64,000 bases of DNA, taken from Desulfarculaceae bacterium. GTDB lineage: Bacteria; Desulfobacterota; Desulfarculia; Desulfarculales; Desulfarculaceae. Made by a program: the position numbers and the translations under genes. Shown piece after piece: positions 8,382 to 18,052 of the stretch; the first letter of the stretch is position 1, and every line of letters starts with the position of its first letter. The notes beneath the pieces were generated by a model, which was given only the letters and a program-made list of their open reading frames with translations, searched no databases and was not told the origin of the DNA. The DNA lies in assembly GCA_020444545.1 (NCBI GenBank), contig JAHLKT010000003.1, forward strand, positions 659,170 to 723,169, read 5' to 3'.

Positions 8382-9527
8382 GTGAAAGCCTTTCGCGTCT
8401 TCCACCTATTCATATTTGCTCTGGCTATTTCATCCTTTTTGATCCCGGCCTCTTCCGGGGCGCAGGGCATGAACCTTCAGCGGCGGTTGTTCGACCACAA
8501 ACCCAGTGCTCCCACTGCCGAGCCCGCCAAGCCCACTCCGCCGCGTCCCGCCGTGGCCCAAGCCAAGGCCCCCGAAGCCGCCCCGCCGGCGTCCGACAAG
8601 GCCAAACCCCAGATGGCCAAGCCGGAGCCCCCCAAGGAAAACCCACTCACTGCAGCGGTTGCCCAAGAGTTCGAGAAGGCCCGCCAGATGACCGTGGGCG
8701 AATACATCCGCACCTACGGCGTACCCAAGGCCCACGCGGACTACAAGGTGGGCCCTCAGGACGTGCTCAATATCAGGGTGTTCGATGAGCCTGAGCTTAC
8801 CCGCGAAGACCTGCGCGTGTCCTCCCAAGGCAAGATCACCATGCCCCTGATCGGGCCGGTCAAGGTGGACGGGCTTTCACCACGCCAAATCGAGACCCTC
8901 CTGCAAATCCGCTACAAGCAAGAAGGTATCCTCAAGCATCCCCAGATTTCGGCCCACATCAAGGAATTCCGGGGACGTTGGGCGCTCATCCTAGGCGCGG
9001 TCAACCAGCCGGGCCGCCATCCCATGGAGGGCAACGAGCGCCTCATGGAGATGCTGGCAAAGGCGGGAGGCATCAAGTTCGACGCGGAAGGCGACATCGC
9101 AGCTAACAAGATTCGCATTCTGCGCCGCATATCAGGTAACGGCAAGGACTCCAACCGCGATCGGGTGTCCATGGAGATTGACCTGGAATCCATGACCCGC
9201 GGCGACCATCCCGAATACAACCTTTCCATGCAGCACCGCGACGTCATTTATGTGCCCGAAGCAGCCCGCTTCTTCATCACCGGCGAGGTCAAGAGCCCAG
9301 GATATTACAAAATCAAGGACCGGGATATTAGCGTGGTCGAGGCCATCACCATGGCCGGCGGCCTCACCAGGATAGCGGCCGGCAACCGCACCAAGCTGGT
9401 TAGGGTTAAGGACGGCAAGGAAGTAACCATCAAGGTTCCGGTTGACGACATACTCGATGGTGACAAAAGCGCTGACGTGGACGTCCAGCCGGACGACGTC
9501 ATCGTGGTGCCGCAAAGCTACTTCTAG
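8382..9527 (+). CDS. Polysaccharide export outer-membrane protein (Wza-like, Poly_export plus SLBB)
   Basis: 381 residues starting at GTG 8382 behind AGGGGAA. A signal peptide (about 1-27, ending SSGAQG) is followed by a Pro/Ala/Lys-rich linker (about 38-90). The Poly_export domain begins near residue 120 (YKVGPQDVLNIRVFDEPELT) and two SLBB modules follow (ALILGAVNQPGRHPMEG; FFITGEVKSPGYYKI). Proteins of this family form the oligomeric channel through which capsule or exopolysaccharide leaves the periplasm. Unlike classical Wza there is no lipobox cysteine after the signal peptide, so it may not be a lipoprotein. The co-polymerase/kinase gene follows 18 bp downstream, the standard Wza-Wzc order. 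Confidence 0.9.
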   Translation: MKAFRVFHLFIFALAISSFLIPASSGAQGMNLQRRLFDHKPSAPTAEPAKPTPPRPAVAQAKAPEAAPPASDKAKPQMAKPEPPKENPLTAAVAQEFEKARQMTVGEYIRTYGVPKAHADYKVGPQDVLNIRVFDEPELTREDLRVSSQGKITMPLIGPVKVDGLSPRQIETLLQIRYKQEGILKHPQISAHIKEFRGRWALILGAVNQPGRHPMEGNERLMEMLAKAGGIKFDAEGDIAANKIRILRRISGNGKDSNRDRVSMEIDLESMTRGDHPEYNLSMQHRDVIYVPEAARFFITGEVKSPGYYKIKDRDISVVEAITMAGGLTRIAAGNRTKLVRVKDGKEVTIKVPVDDILDGDKSADVDVQPDDVIVVPQSYF

Positions 9528-9545
9528 AAGTCAGGCGTAGAACAT

Positions 9546-11705
9546 ATGATAGGTTCGGGCCAAGAAAAGTCCATACACCTGCGCGATTACATTGACGTAA
9601 TTAAACGGCGCCGCCTACCCATCCTGGCCGTGTTCCTGGTCGTTGTGGGCCTGGTAGCTACATACACCTTTTTAGCGACCAAACAATACACCGCCACCAC
9701 CCAGTTGCTCATAGAGCAAGGGGCCCAGCGCTCCTTCTCCCTGCAGGACGCCCTGGCCGTGGACGCTTCGGCCATGGACTTCTACCAGACCCAATACCGC
9801 CTCATAGAGAGCCGGGCCATTGCGGAAAAGGTGGTCAAACAGCTTCAACTGTACAAGCTGCACGAGTTCGGAGCGCCGCTTCCCGGAGAAACCCCGGAAA
9901 AGAAGCTCACTCCAGAGCAGAAAATCAGGCAGGCGGCTGAGATCTTTCTGACCAAAGTCAAGGTGACCCCCATCCGGCAGAGCCGCCTGGTCAACATCTC
10001 CTTCACCAGCGGCGAGCCGGTTTTGGCGGCCAAAGTGGCCAACGCCATCGCCAAGGCCTACATTGACTACGTGTTGGACCGCAAGCTCAGGATCAGCCAG
10101 ATGGCGGTCAACTTCCTGGGCCGGCGCATCGACGAGCAGCGCCGCAAGCTGCAGGCCTCCCAACTGTCCCTGCAGAAGTACATGGAAGACAACAAGCTGG
10201 TCAATGTAATCTCCGACGATTACAACACCATCACCTCCCAAAAGCTGGCCGAGCTGAATCAAAAGCTCATCGAGGCCGAGACCTCCCGCAAGGAGGCCGA
10301 GGCCCGCTACCGCCTGGCTCTCAAGGCCCGCAGCGACACCAGGAAGCTCGACAGCATCCGCGAGTTCCTGGACAGTCCGGTGATCCAAAAGGTGCGGGAG
10401 CGCGATCTGGAGATTAGCAAGCGCGAGGCCGAGCTCTCCCAGAAGTACGGCTCCCGGCACCCCAAGATGTTGGCCCTCCAGGCTGAAAAAAAGGCCATCG
10501 AACAACAGCGCAACGGCGAGATCAATCAGATCATCAACTCCCTGGACAACCAATACCGCATCGCCCTGACCAAGGAAAATGCCATCCGCCAGGCATTGGA
10601 GCATCAGAAAGAAGACGCGATGATCACGCGCAAGAAGGCCATCGGCTTCAATGTGATCAAGCGCGAGGTGGACACCAACCAGCAACTGTTCAACATGCTA
10701 CTGGCCAAGGTGAAAGAGGCACGCATCACCGAAGAGATTGATGTGGGCTCGGTGATGGTGGTGGACTCGGCCGAGGTCCCCCATGGTCCCTCCAAGCCTC
10801 GGGTTAGGCTGAACCTTGCCCTGGCCGTGCTAGGCGGCCTGATATTGTCATTGTTCTGGGGTTTCCTATTGGAGTACATGGACAATACCATTAAGCTGCC
10901 CAGTCAGATCGAGGACCAGCTGGGACTTCCCTTGTTGGGCAGCGTGCCCTTTGACACCACCTTGCATAGTCCCCGCGGCAAGGGGAACACAGACCAGGCC
11001 CCGGTGGTGTTGGCCGCCCTGTCGCGGCCCAACGCCTCCACCATCGAACCGCTACGCATCGTGCGCACGGCCATATCGCTCTCTAAGGCGGGCAGCCCGC
11101 CCCGCTCCATCGTGGTGAGCAGCTCTCTGGAGCGCGAGGGCAAAAGCGTCACCGCCGCCTGTCTGGCCGTGGCTTTTGCCGAGGCCAACAAGCGAACCAT
11201 CATTATCGATGCCGACCTGCGCAAACCCCGGCAGCACCGTCTGTGGAACAAGAACAACAACCTGGGGCTCTCCACGGTGCTCAGCGGCCAATCCAGCATC
11301 CAGAACTGCGTCCACGCGGATGTCATCCCCAACGTGGACGTGATCACCTCCGGCCCCATCCCGCCCAGCCCCTCGGAGCTATTCCAGTCCGAGCTCATGG
11401 GCCGGGTCATGGAGGTGTTGGGCAAGGCTTATGACCAGATCATCATCGACTCGCCGCCCATTCTGCCCCTGGCCGACCCCCTGATCCTGGGCAGCCTTGC
11501 CGACGGCCTGATCCTGGTGGCCGCAGCGGCCAAAATCCCGGTCCACGTCCTGGAGCAGTCGGTGAACAAGCTCAACAAGGCGGGAATCGATCTGCTGGGG
11601 GTGATCCTCAACCAGGTGGAAAAGGGCCGCTCAGACTACTATTACGGCGGCTACAAGCACCGCTACTACTATCAGTATGGATACGGCGAGCAAAAATCCA
11701 AGTAA
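9546..11705 (+). CDS. Polysaccharide co-polymerase with BY-kinase domain (Wzc-like)
   Basis: 719 residues. A Wzz-type N-terminal domain (helix near 18-40, HLRDYIDVIKRRR before it) leads into long periplasmic coiled coils (about 150-370, with LSQKYGSRHPKML) and a second helix (about 420-440). The cytoplasmic bacterial tyrosine kinase has Walker A SSLEREGKS (526-534), Walker A' IIIDADLRKP (about 552-561) and Walker B IIIDSPP (about 632-638). The C-terminus carries a tyrosine cluster (YYYGGYKHRYYYQYGYG, about 699-715), the usual autophosphorylation site. The protein controls chain length and export together with the Wza-like channel. The Walker A region has LERE where PGE is common, but the key GKS is intact. 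It follows the export protein in one operon. Confidence 0.92.
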   Translation: MIGSGQEKSIHLRDYIDVIKRRRLPILAVFLVVVGLVATYTFLATKQYTATTQLLIEQGAQRSFSLQDALAVDASAMDFYQTQYRLIESRAIAEKVVKQLQLYKLHEFGAPLPGETPEKKLTPEQKIRQAAEIFLTKVKVTPIRQSRLVNISFTSGEPVLAAKVANAIAKAYIDYVLDRKLRISQMAVNFLGRRIDEQRRKLQASQLSLQKYMEDNKLVNVISDDYNTITSQKLAELNQKLIEAETSRKEAEARYRLALKARSDTRKLDSIREFLDSPVIQKVRERDLEISKREAELSQKYGSRHPKMLALQAEKKAIEQQRNGEINQIINSLDNQYRIALTKENAIRQALEHQKEDAMITRKKAIGFNVIKREVDTNQQLFNMLLAKVKEARITEEIDVGSVMVVDSAEVPHGPSKPRVRLNLALAVLGGLILSLFWGFLLEYMDNTIKLPSQIEDQLGLPLLGSVPFDTTLHSPRGKGNTDQAPVVLAALSRPNASTIEPLRIVRTAISLSKAGSPPRSIVVSSSLEREGKSVTAACLAVAFAEANKRTIIIDADLRKPRQHRLWNKNNNLGLSTVLSGQSSIQNCVHADVIPNVDVITSGPIPPSPSELFQSELMGRVMEVLGKAYDQIIIDSPPILPLADPLILGSLADGLILVAAAAKIPVHVLEQSVNKLNKAGIDLLGVILNQVEKGRSDYYYGGYKHRYYYQYGYGEQKSK

Positions 11706-11723
11706 GCATGTGTCAGCTTAAAA

Positions 11724-13109
11724 GTGCTAATCCTAAGGTGCGGGAAAGCGACCGTGGGAAAAGTTGCATGCCATACCTTATTGAGCGCATTGTTAGCCAC
11801 AGCGGTCTTGCTAGTGGCTTTGTGGACGGCTGGCGCGTTCTACTATGCCCAGGCTTTATATGCAATACCGGCCAAGTCGCCGACCAGGGATATCCCGGAG
11901 GAAGCCAAGGCGCGGTTGGCCAACTGCCTTTTCTCTCTGAACAACAGCCTCACGCTCAATCCCGTTGACTATGAAAATTGGTATTCCCGCAGCAAGGTTA
12001 TTGAACTGGGCTACGCCGCCCTGCCTGACTCCTGGAAAAACCATGCCTGGGAATTCGACCTGACCCGTGCCATTGTCAGATCACCCGGCACGGTGTCGCC
12101 CGTGCTGCGTTTAGCTCTGGCGTGCGCGGCGGGCCAACGGCGTTTGGTTCCAAAAGCCAACGGCTGCAATGGCATTTTTGAGGCCGCCATCCAGCGGGCG
12201 CCTATGTATGCATATGCCCATCTTAGGTATGCCGGATACCTTTACACCGAGGCCTTGAGCAAACCGAAACAAAGACAGGAACTTGCCGAGAGGGTTTGTC
12301 AAAACTACGGCTTCGCCCTTTCCAGTTTGTTCGCCAGCAGACTGCTCAAGGGTTGGCACCAAGATCGGGCCTATTACGATTGCCCAAATCTGGCCGACCG
12401 CTTTACCCAGATGGAGCCTTTGAATCCCATATCCAAAGAACAATGGTATCTACTGGGTAAGGGAGTCGCTAGAAAAGGCGAGCGCTTCTTAAACACGAAT
12501 CAAGCAAGCATCATTGCTTATATGCAAAACCAGAACGCTTCTGTGGCTGATTACGAGGCCTTTGCCAGAGGTTTGGCCCAATTTGGACTCGTTAAGGGTG
12601 GCGAGAACATTTTATATTCCTACCTGATGGGACACGAGCAGGATGGCAAGGGATGGGAGGCCATACTGCGCTACCTTGATAACAACCGGAAAGCTTTAGG
12701 AAAAGAGCGAATGGCCTTGGCCCTCTCGTTAGCGGTTCAAAGGGTGGTGCCAGAAGCTTCATCAGGCTTGTTTCTCATGGATCAGGCACGCAGACTTTCG
12801 AGGGTAGATCTGGTCGAGGCCATGTTCAAGAGACTAGTTGCCTCCTTCCCTGATGATCCCGAAATTTATCTTGGCATGGGTCGGTGCCAGGCTAGGTTGG
12901 GCCGCCGGGCGGAGTCTGTCGCTTACTTTCGCAAGGCGGTTCTTTTAGATCCTAATTCTCCAAGACTACACATCGAGCTTGGGCGTGCCTACGTAGCGAT
13001 CAAACAGTTTAATTTGGCCATTGACGAATTCCAAAAGGCTTTGGACCTGAGTCCAGACAGTAAATTGGCAAAAGAAGAAATGCGGCGTATGGGAATATAT
13101 GAAAATTGA
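11724..13109 (+). CDS. Membrane-anchored TPR protein of the export operon
   Basis: 461 residues from a GTG at 11724; a second GTG at 11754 is an equally possible start and neither has a strong ribosome-binding site. One hydrophobic helix near residues 20-45 anchors the protein. The last ~110 residues carry three TPR units (DPEIYLGMGRCQARLGRRAE, PNSPRLHIELGRAYVAIKQF and a third ending at DLSPDSKLA), and the middle is helical and TPR-like but diverged. Such proteins are frequent next to Wza/Wzc and probably organise the assembly complex in the periplasm. It begins 18 bp after the kinase stop. Base composition starts to fall here, at the border of the AT-rich part. Confidence 0.75.
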   Translation: MLILRCGKATVGKVACHTLLSALLATAVLLVALWTAGAFYYAQALYAIPAKSPTRDIPEEAKARLANCLFSLNNSLTLNPVDYENWYSRSKVIELGYAALPDSWKNHAWEFDLTRAIVRSPGTVSPVLRLALACAAGQRRLVPKANGCNGIFEAAIQRAPMYAYAHLRYAGYLYTEALSKPKQRQELAERVCQNYGFALSSLFASRLLKGWHQDRAYYDCPNLADRFTQMEPLNPISKEQWYLLGKGVARKGERFLNTNQASIIAYMQNQNASVADYEAFARGLAQFGLVKGGENILYSYLMGHEQDGKGWEAILRYLDNNRKALGKERMALALSLAVQRVVPEASSGLFLMDQARRLSRVDLVEAMFKRLVASFPDDPEIYLGMGRCQARLGRRAESVAYFRKAVLLDPNSPRLHIELGRAYVAIKQFNLAIDEFQKALDLSPDSKLAKEEMRRMGIYEN

Positions 13110-13235
13110 TCGCAAGCGTCAGTCCCTTAAATAGTTTAACTTCTACAGTATAATTATATCATATTATTTTTTTGATAATGCGATGCGGCTTCGTTTTGAC
13201 ATATACCCTCAAACACACCCGTGCGAGGCTATTTA

Positions 13236-14339
13236 ATGGTTTTCTTAATCATAGATCCTTATGGTGAAAAAGGCGGAGGCGCAATACTTTTAAAAACTCA
13301 AATTGATATTTTGCGTAAGCTAAGACCTGAAGATGATTTTATTATTTTTAAAACCAAAGTCGCCACCCGCAACAAGTTCGCTAGTTATTTCCTACAATTT
13401 TTAAACGTTACCCAAAAAGCCAGCATTATCAAAAAGGCTGACCTCGTAATAATTTGCAGCGTATATCAGATTGAAAATATACTGATCGCCCGCAAGTTGA
13501 AAAGCCTTAATATACCCTATATTCTATTACCGAAAGGCGACTTTCCCCCACACGTATCGCTGAATAAAAGTATAAACAAATATGTTATCAAAAAATTCCT
13601 TTGGGGTTTTTTTATAAGAAATATGATGAATAATGCAACTCGCCTGGTCACAACTTCTCACAACGAAATATTTTGGTACAAATGCAGCGGATATTCAAGC
13701 AACCGTTATGCTGTAATTTCAAACCCCTTAGACATAAATTTCAATCCAATCAGCGAATTTAACAAAGAACAGCGCGAGCGTCCTCTTGTATTGTGGTTGG
13801 GTCGATATTCTCCAGAAAAGAATTTAGAATTTTTACTTGAATCCTGGAAGCTTGTTGTGCACGAAATACCAGAAGCCGTTCTTTTTCTGGCAGGCTATCA
13901 AAAAAACAAAAAGTATGTCAATAAAATTAGACGGAGAATACAGAGATACAATCTTCAAAACAATGTGATTTTGAGTGATTGGTTAAATTTAGATTTCAAA
14001 CAGCAGTTGCTTGACTTATGCAATTGCCTTGTTTTGCCCAGCCACTATGAATCATTTGGCAATGTTGTCTTGGAAGCTATTTCCTCTAACACTCCAGTTG
14101 TTGTATCAGACAACACACCTTGGCGTGATTTGCCTAATCAAATTGGGGCATGCATCCCTTTATGTCGTGAAGACTGGGCCCGCTGGATCATTAGATATAT
14201 TAATTCAAACGAGGATATCTCAGCGGGTATTAATTTACGTAAAAAATATTTAGAGAAGTTTGAATATAACGTTATAATGTCCAATTGGAATCGCCTGCTG
14301 GAGGCAGTTTGCAGTGAGATCGCAACCAAAAAAGCTTAA
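13236..14339 (+). CDS. Glycosyltransferase family 4 (GT-B)
   Basis: 367 residues from ATG 13236, chosen because GAGG stands 7 bp before it; a GTG at 13221 is the alternative. The N-terminal Rossmann half starts MVFLIIDPYGEKGGGAI. The C-terminal half has the GT4 hallmarks: LWLGRYSPEKNLEFLLES (donor-binding loop), LVLPSHYESFGNVVLEA (E-x7-E motif) and PVVVSDNTPWRDL. It transfers a sugar from a nucleotide donor to the growing lipid-linked unit on the cytoplasmic face; which sugar is not predictable. The gene is strikingly AT-rich compared with the export genes before it, and its 3' end overlaps the next glycosyltransferase by 26 bp. Confidence 0.88.
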   Translation: MVFLIIDPYGEKGGGAILLKTQIDILRKLRPEDDFIIFKTKVATRNKFASYFLQFLNVTQKASIIKKADLVIICSVYQIENILIARKLKSLNIPYILLPKGDFPPHVSLNKSINKYVIKKFLWGFFIRNMMNNATRLVTTSHNEIFWYKCSGYSSNRYAVISNPLDINFNPISEFNKEQRERPLVLWLGRYSPEKNLEFLLESWKLVVHEIPEAVLFLAGYQKNKKYVNKIRRRIQRYNLQNNVILSDWLNLDFKQQLLDLCNCLVLPSHYESFGNVVLEAISSNTPVVVSDNTPWRDLPNQIGACIPLCREDWARWIIRYINSNEDISAGINLRKKYLEKFEYNVIMSNWNRLLEAVCSEIATKKA

Positions 14340-15363
14340 GATTTACTACGTAGGACCTGTCGTTCATGGTTCTTTGAGTGCGCAAAGAGCTATGATTATG
14401 AAACGGCTTGGTCATAGCGTTACCATACAAAATATTGCCATTCGTGTTGGGCAAAATAAAAATCAACTTAAAAACAGATTGCTGGCCAAATTAAAACTAG
14501 CTCAGCACCGTAAAAAATTAAACGCTCAAATAATTAGCGCAATAAAAAATGACAATTTTAACATCTTGTGGGTCGACAAAGGTCTTGATATTCTACCCAG
14601 TACTCTCCATGAAGTAAGGCTAAACAATCCTAATGTTAAAATTGTAAACTTCAACCCTGACAACCCTTTTGGCAGCAAGGCTACTGGCTGGAAAAACCAT
14701 ATAAATAGCATACCATATTTCAATATTGTTTTTGTTCCCCGTGACAGAAATATCGCTGAATACAAAGAGCATAATGCACAACATGTATCACGTTTTTATT
14801 GGGGATATACGCCTGAAATACATATGCCACTGTATATCAGTTCGGAGTTAAAGAATCGAATTGGAGGAAGCGTTGGCTTTATCGGGTCTTACGAAAAGCA
14901 ACGTTTTGATTATTTATTATACGCCGCCCAAAATGGGATTCGCATTAGAGTATGGGGCGGCGGATGGTCTAAGTACAGACTGAAATCTAAGAACCTTATT
15001 ATTGAAAACAGGGAGCTGTGGGGAGGTTATTTTACCAAAGGCATTAACTCTTTTGATGTCAACCTATGCTTTCTAAACAAGGCTAACTTCGACACTTTTA
15101 ACACCCGATGTGTCGTGATACCTGCGTGTAGATCTGTAATGTTATGTGAGCGAACTAAAGATACAACAAAATATTTTAAAGACAACAGCGAGGCAATGCT
15201 GTTTGACTCAAAAGATGAATTTCTCTCTAAACTTCAATATCTAACTCAAAATCATGCCGCGCGAGACAACATGAAAAATAACGCTTACAATAGGTGCCAA
15301 AAAGACAAATATAGCAACTACCATCTAATTATAAACCTGCTTAACCAAGTCAACAAAAATTAA
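14314..15363 (+). CDS. CgeB-like glycosyltransferase
   Basis: 349 residues from GTG 14314 with GGAGG 9 bp upstream, overlapping the previous gene by 26 bp, so translation is probably coupled. The sequence shows the two-domain GT-B pattern of the CgeB/DUF3880 group: LWVDKGLDILP, IVNFNPDNPFG, then GSVGFIGSYEKQRFDYL, VWGGGWSKY and a C-terminal block with CVVIPACRSVMLCERTKDT. In this group the last block usually reads IP-x-CG-x-FML-x-ER; here the G is replaced, but the layout is the same. It probably adds one sugar to the repeat unit. A second CgeB-like gene lies at 41664-42896 but is not close in sequence. Confidence 0.78.
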   Translation: MRSQPKKLKIYYVGPVVHGSLSAQRAMIMKRLGHSVTIQNIAIRVGQNKNQLKNRLLAKLKLAQHRKKLNAQIISAIKNDNFNILWVDKGLDILPSTLHEVRLNNPNVKIVNFNPDNPFGSKATGWKNHINSIPYFNIVFVPRDRNIAEYKEHNAQHVSRFYWGYTPEIHMPLYISSELKNRIGGSVGFIGSYEKQRFDYLLYAAQNGIRIRVWGGGWSKYRLKSKNLIIENRELWGGYFTKGINSFDVNLCFLNKANFDTFNTRCVVIPACRSVMLCERTKDTTKYFKDNSEAMLFDSKDEFLSKLQYLTQNHAARDNMKNNAYNRCQKDKYSNYHLIINLLNQVNKN

Positions 15364-15403
15364 TGCATTTCCCACCAACAACATACTGTATTGGAGCATA
15401 ACG

Positions 15404-16066
15404 ATGAAAGACAAGCTAAACAACTGGGCAAACGCAGCACAGAGTTATTTGCGAAAAACTAATTTTTTACAAGCAGACTTTCATTATCTAGATTTGGGAT
15501 GTGGTTATGGTAACTTTAGCTATCTACTACAAAAAAATGGCATTAATAATTCAGTGGGGGTTGATTTAGATAACCATAAAATTAAAATCGCCAAAGAACT
15601 TACTCAATCTGGTAATTTTATTGTCCATGATGCAATTGCTTACCTGGAAAATACTGAACAACAATTTGATGTCATTACTTGTTTTGATTTTCTAGAGCAT
15701 TTACCGCAGAATTTGCTTGACAAGTTTTTTGTGTTAGTCGCACGCAGACTCAAAGCTGGCGGTAAATTTATAATCCAAACTCTTAATGCTGAGAATCCAA
15801 ATAGCTTAGTTTATTTATATGGAGACGAGACACATCAAACCTCTTTTTCTACCGACCTCATTAAAAAATATTTAACCAGACACGATTTTTCCAACATCAA
15901 GTTTTATGAATGCGGCCCTTATATTCACAACACAACTAGTTTTATTAGATATATTGCTTGGCACTTTATCCGAACACTTAAGATAATCTATAACCTTATC
16001 GAACTAGGAGACACAGGCAGCAAAGTTTACACAAGGGTAATAATTGTTGTGGCAGAGAAACGCTAA
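15404..16066 (+). CDS. Class I SAM-dependent methyltransferase
   Basis: 220 residues. Motif I YLDLGCGYGNFSYLL (about 28-42), acidic motif VGVDLDNHKI (about 52-61) and FDVITCFDFLEHLP (about 86-99) are those of Methyltransf_11/23-type enzymes. GGAG stands 8 bp before the ATG. It probably O-methylates a sugar of the repeat unit, given the position directly after two glycosyltransferases, but the acceptor is unknown. A gap of 63 bp separates it from the convergent asnB gene; no clear terminator is visible there. AT-rich like its neighbours. Confidence 0.85.
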   Translation: MKDKLNNWANAAQSYLRKTNFLQADFHYLDLGCGYGNFSYLLQKNGINNSVGVDLDNHKIKIAKELTQSGNFIVHDAIAYLENTEQQFDVITCFDFLEHLPQNLLDKFFVLVARRLKAGGKFIIQTLNAENPNSLVYLYGDETHQTSFSTDLIKKYLTRHDFSNIKFYECGPYIHNTTSFIRYIAWHFIRTLKIIYNLIELGDTGSKVYTRVIIVVAEKR

Positions 16067-16129
16067 CTTTGTCTAGTAACAAATAATTTATTAAACGCTA
16101 GCTATTTCACAACTTCGCTCGACACCCAC

Positions 16130-18052
16130 CTAGAAAGTGACAAACTTCTTATTTACATAATAGCTAACGACAACAACAGCCCATATTCTCGACCAATGAA
16201 CATTGCCAGCAATAAAATTTGACCATAATTCATTCAAGCTTTTTTTATTAAAAATGTAACGGTCTGCTTCCATGATCATGGTTTCTACAAATTCATACAA
16301 TTCATTCCTCATCCAAGAATCCATCGGCATTACAAAACCCTTTTTTACTACACGGTTTTTTATTTTATCAGGCAATAAGTCCGGAAATGAATCGATCAAT
16401 AATTTTTTCTTTTTTATGAACGCATGCTTATAGTGGCAAGGCAACGTTAAAACGTATTCAACAAGCTGATCGTCTAACAAAGGCACTCTCACCTCGAGAG
16501 AGTGGGCCATACTCATCACGTCTGTATCTCGCAACAATTGGTTGCATGTAAAATTTAGCAAATCGGCAATACTGCAAACGAGAAAAGCATCTTGATTATT
16601 TTTAACATTATCAAAATCGATATTTCTTGGCTTTCTTATATATTTTTTAAAGTCATAGCCAGCCTTTTCATTAATATCGTAGCTTAATATATTACCTACT
16701 TGCTCTTTTGAAAATAATCCTCTCCTCGCTAAATACAAAGACGAAAAATTAATTTCTCCTTTTATAGAATCAAGGAACTTACCCCAACGATTTGGATTAA
16801 AATATTTCCAAATTATATTTCTTACTAATGGCATGCCGTAAGGAATTTTTGAAAATACACCAAGCATAGATAATAATATGGGTATATCTCTGAACACATT
16901 AGCATATCCCCCAAACAGCTCATCACCCCCTAGCCCACTCAAAGATACCGTTAGGCCCGTATCTTTTGCTACCTTTGAAACAAAATAGGAATTTACACCA
17001 TCTATAGAAGGCTGGTCCAAATAATAAAGTATATCTTCAATCTTATCCACCACCTCCTTACCTGATACAATATATTCATGGTGCTTGGAGCCAATTTTAT
17101 TAGCCAACTCCTTTGAGTATTTGTCCTCTGAATATTTTTTATCATCAAATTTTAAAGAACAGGTGTTTATCGGTATGCTTAAATTTTTTTGCATCACTGA
17201 AGACACGATACTAGAGTCAATACCACCACTTAAAAAGCTCCCTATTGGAGCATCACTTATACAATTTAATTTTACAGCCTCCTCGACTTTTTCTCTTACG
17301 GCACTTATTACATTTTTCCTGTTACCAACAATTCTATTCAGTTTATTTGGGAATTGCCAATAACTAACCGTTTCCATAGTTACTCTATCATTCAGTCTAA
17401 CTACGGAATAAGTTGCTGGCTCTATCTGCTGTACTGTTTCATAAATAGTCCAAGGGCAAGAAACCGAACCAAAAGCAAGAAAATTTAAAAAACTTTCCGG
17501 CCTTACTCTATTCGAACTGTCATTCAACTCAAAAATACCTTTAATTTCAGAAGAAAAACACAAAGCTTCATTGTTAATTGTATAATATAAAGGCTTAATG
17601 CCAAATTTATCTCTAGCTAATATTAGCTTGCCATCATTATCATGTATGCCCTCATCATAAATGGCAAAGGCGAACATTCCTCGCAGACGATTAACAACTC
17701 CGGGCCCCCAGTACTCATAGCCTGCCAAGATGACTTCAGTATCTGAATTACTTTTAAAGCGGTAACCGGCAGATTGTAACGTTGACCTCAATTCATTCGC
17801 GTTATAAATCTCACCATTATGTACAATCCATATCTTGTTATCACTGTTCCCCATCGGCATATTACCATTTGGGCTTAAATCTCTTATCGAGAGCCTGCAG
17901 CTTGCTAATCCGGCTTTAGAATTGGGTGACAGATATATTCCCGTGGCATCCGGCCCCCGATGTCGTAATACATATAATGTGCGCTCGAGGCTTTCTGTCA
18001 TCGCTTCTGGTTTTTTGGCTGTCTGGCCAAATACACCGGCTATACCACACAT
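16130..18052 (-). CDS. asnB: Asparagine synthase, glutamine-hydrolysing (AsnB)
   Basis: 640 residues beginning MCGIAGVFG, so the catalytic Cys2 of the class II glutamine amidotransferase domain is present. The ATP-pyrophosphatase synthetase domain carries SFLSGGIDSS near residue 270, and SGLGGDELFGGY follows further on. The length is normal. The start is preceded by GGAGGAG, and its ATG overlaps the upstream stop by one base (TAATG), so it is translationally linked to the GT9 gene. In surface-polysaccharide loci AsnB homologues often amidate uronic acid residues instead of aspartate; the nucleotide-sugar dehydrogenase at 1-432 could supply such a sugar. The choice between amino acid and sugar acceptor is open. 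Confidence 0.92.
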   Translation of the reverse strand: MCGIAGVFGQTAKKPEAMTESLERTLYVLRHRGPDATGIYLSPNSKAGLASCRLSIRDLSPNGNMPMGNSDNKIWIVHNGEIYNANELRSTLQSAGYRFKSNSDTEVILAGYEYWGPGVVNRLRGMFAFAIYDEGIHDNDGKLILARDKFGIKPLYYTINNEALCFSSEIKGIFELNDSSNRVRPESFLNFLAFGSVSCPWTIYETVQQIEPATYSVVRLNDRVTMETVSYWQFPNKLNRIVGNRKNVISAVREKVEEAVKLNCISDAPIGSFLSGGIDSSIVSSVMQKNLSIPINTCSLKFDDKKYSEDKYSKELANKIGSKHHEYIVSGKEVVDKIEDILYYLDQPSIDGVNSYFVSKVAKDTGLTVSLSGLGGDELFGGYANVFRDIPILLSMLGVFSKIPYGMPLVRNIIWKYFNPNRWGKFLDSIKGEINFSSLYLARRGLFSKEQVGNILSYDINEKAGYDFKKYIRKPRNIDFDNVKNNQDAFLVCSIADLLNFTCNQLLRDTDVMSMAHSLEVRVPLLDDQLVEYVLTLPCHYKHAFIKKKKLLIDSFPDLLPDKIKNRVVKKGFVMPMDSWMRNELYEFVETMIMEADRYIFNKKSLNELWSNFIAGNVHWSRIWAVVVVSYYVNKKFVTF

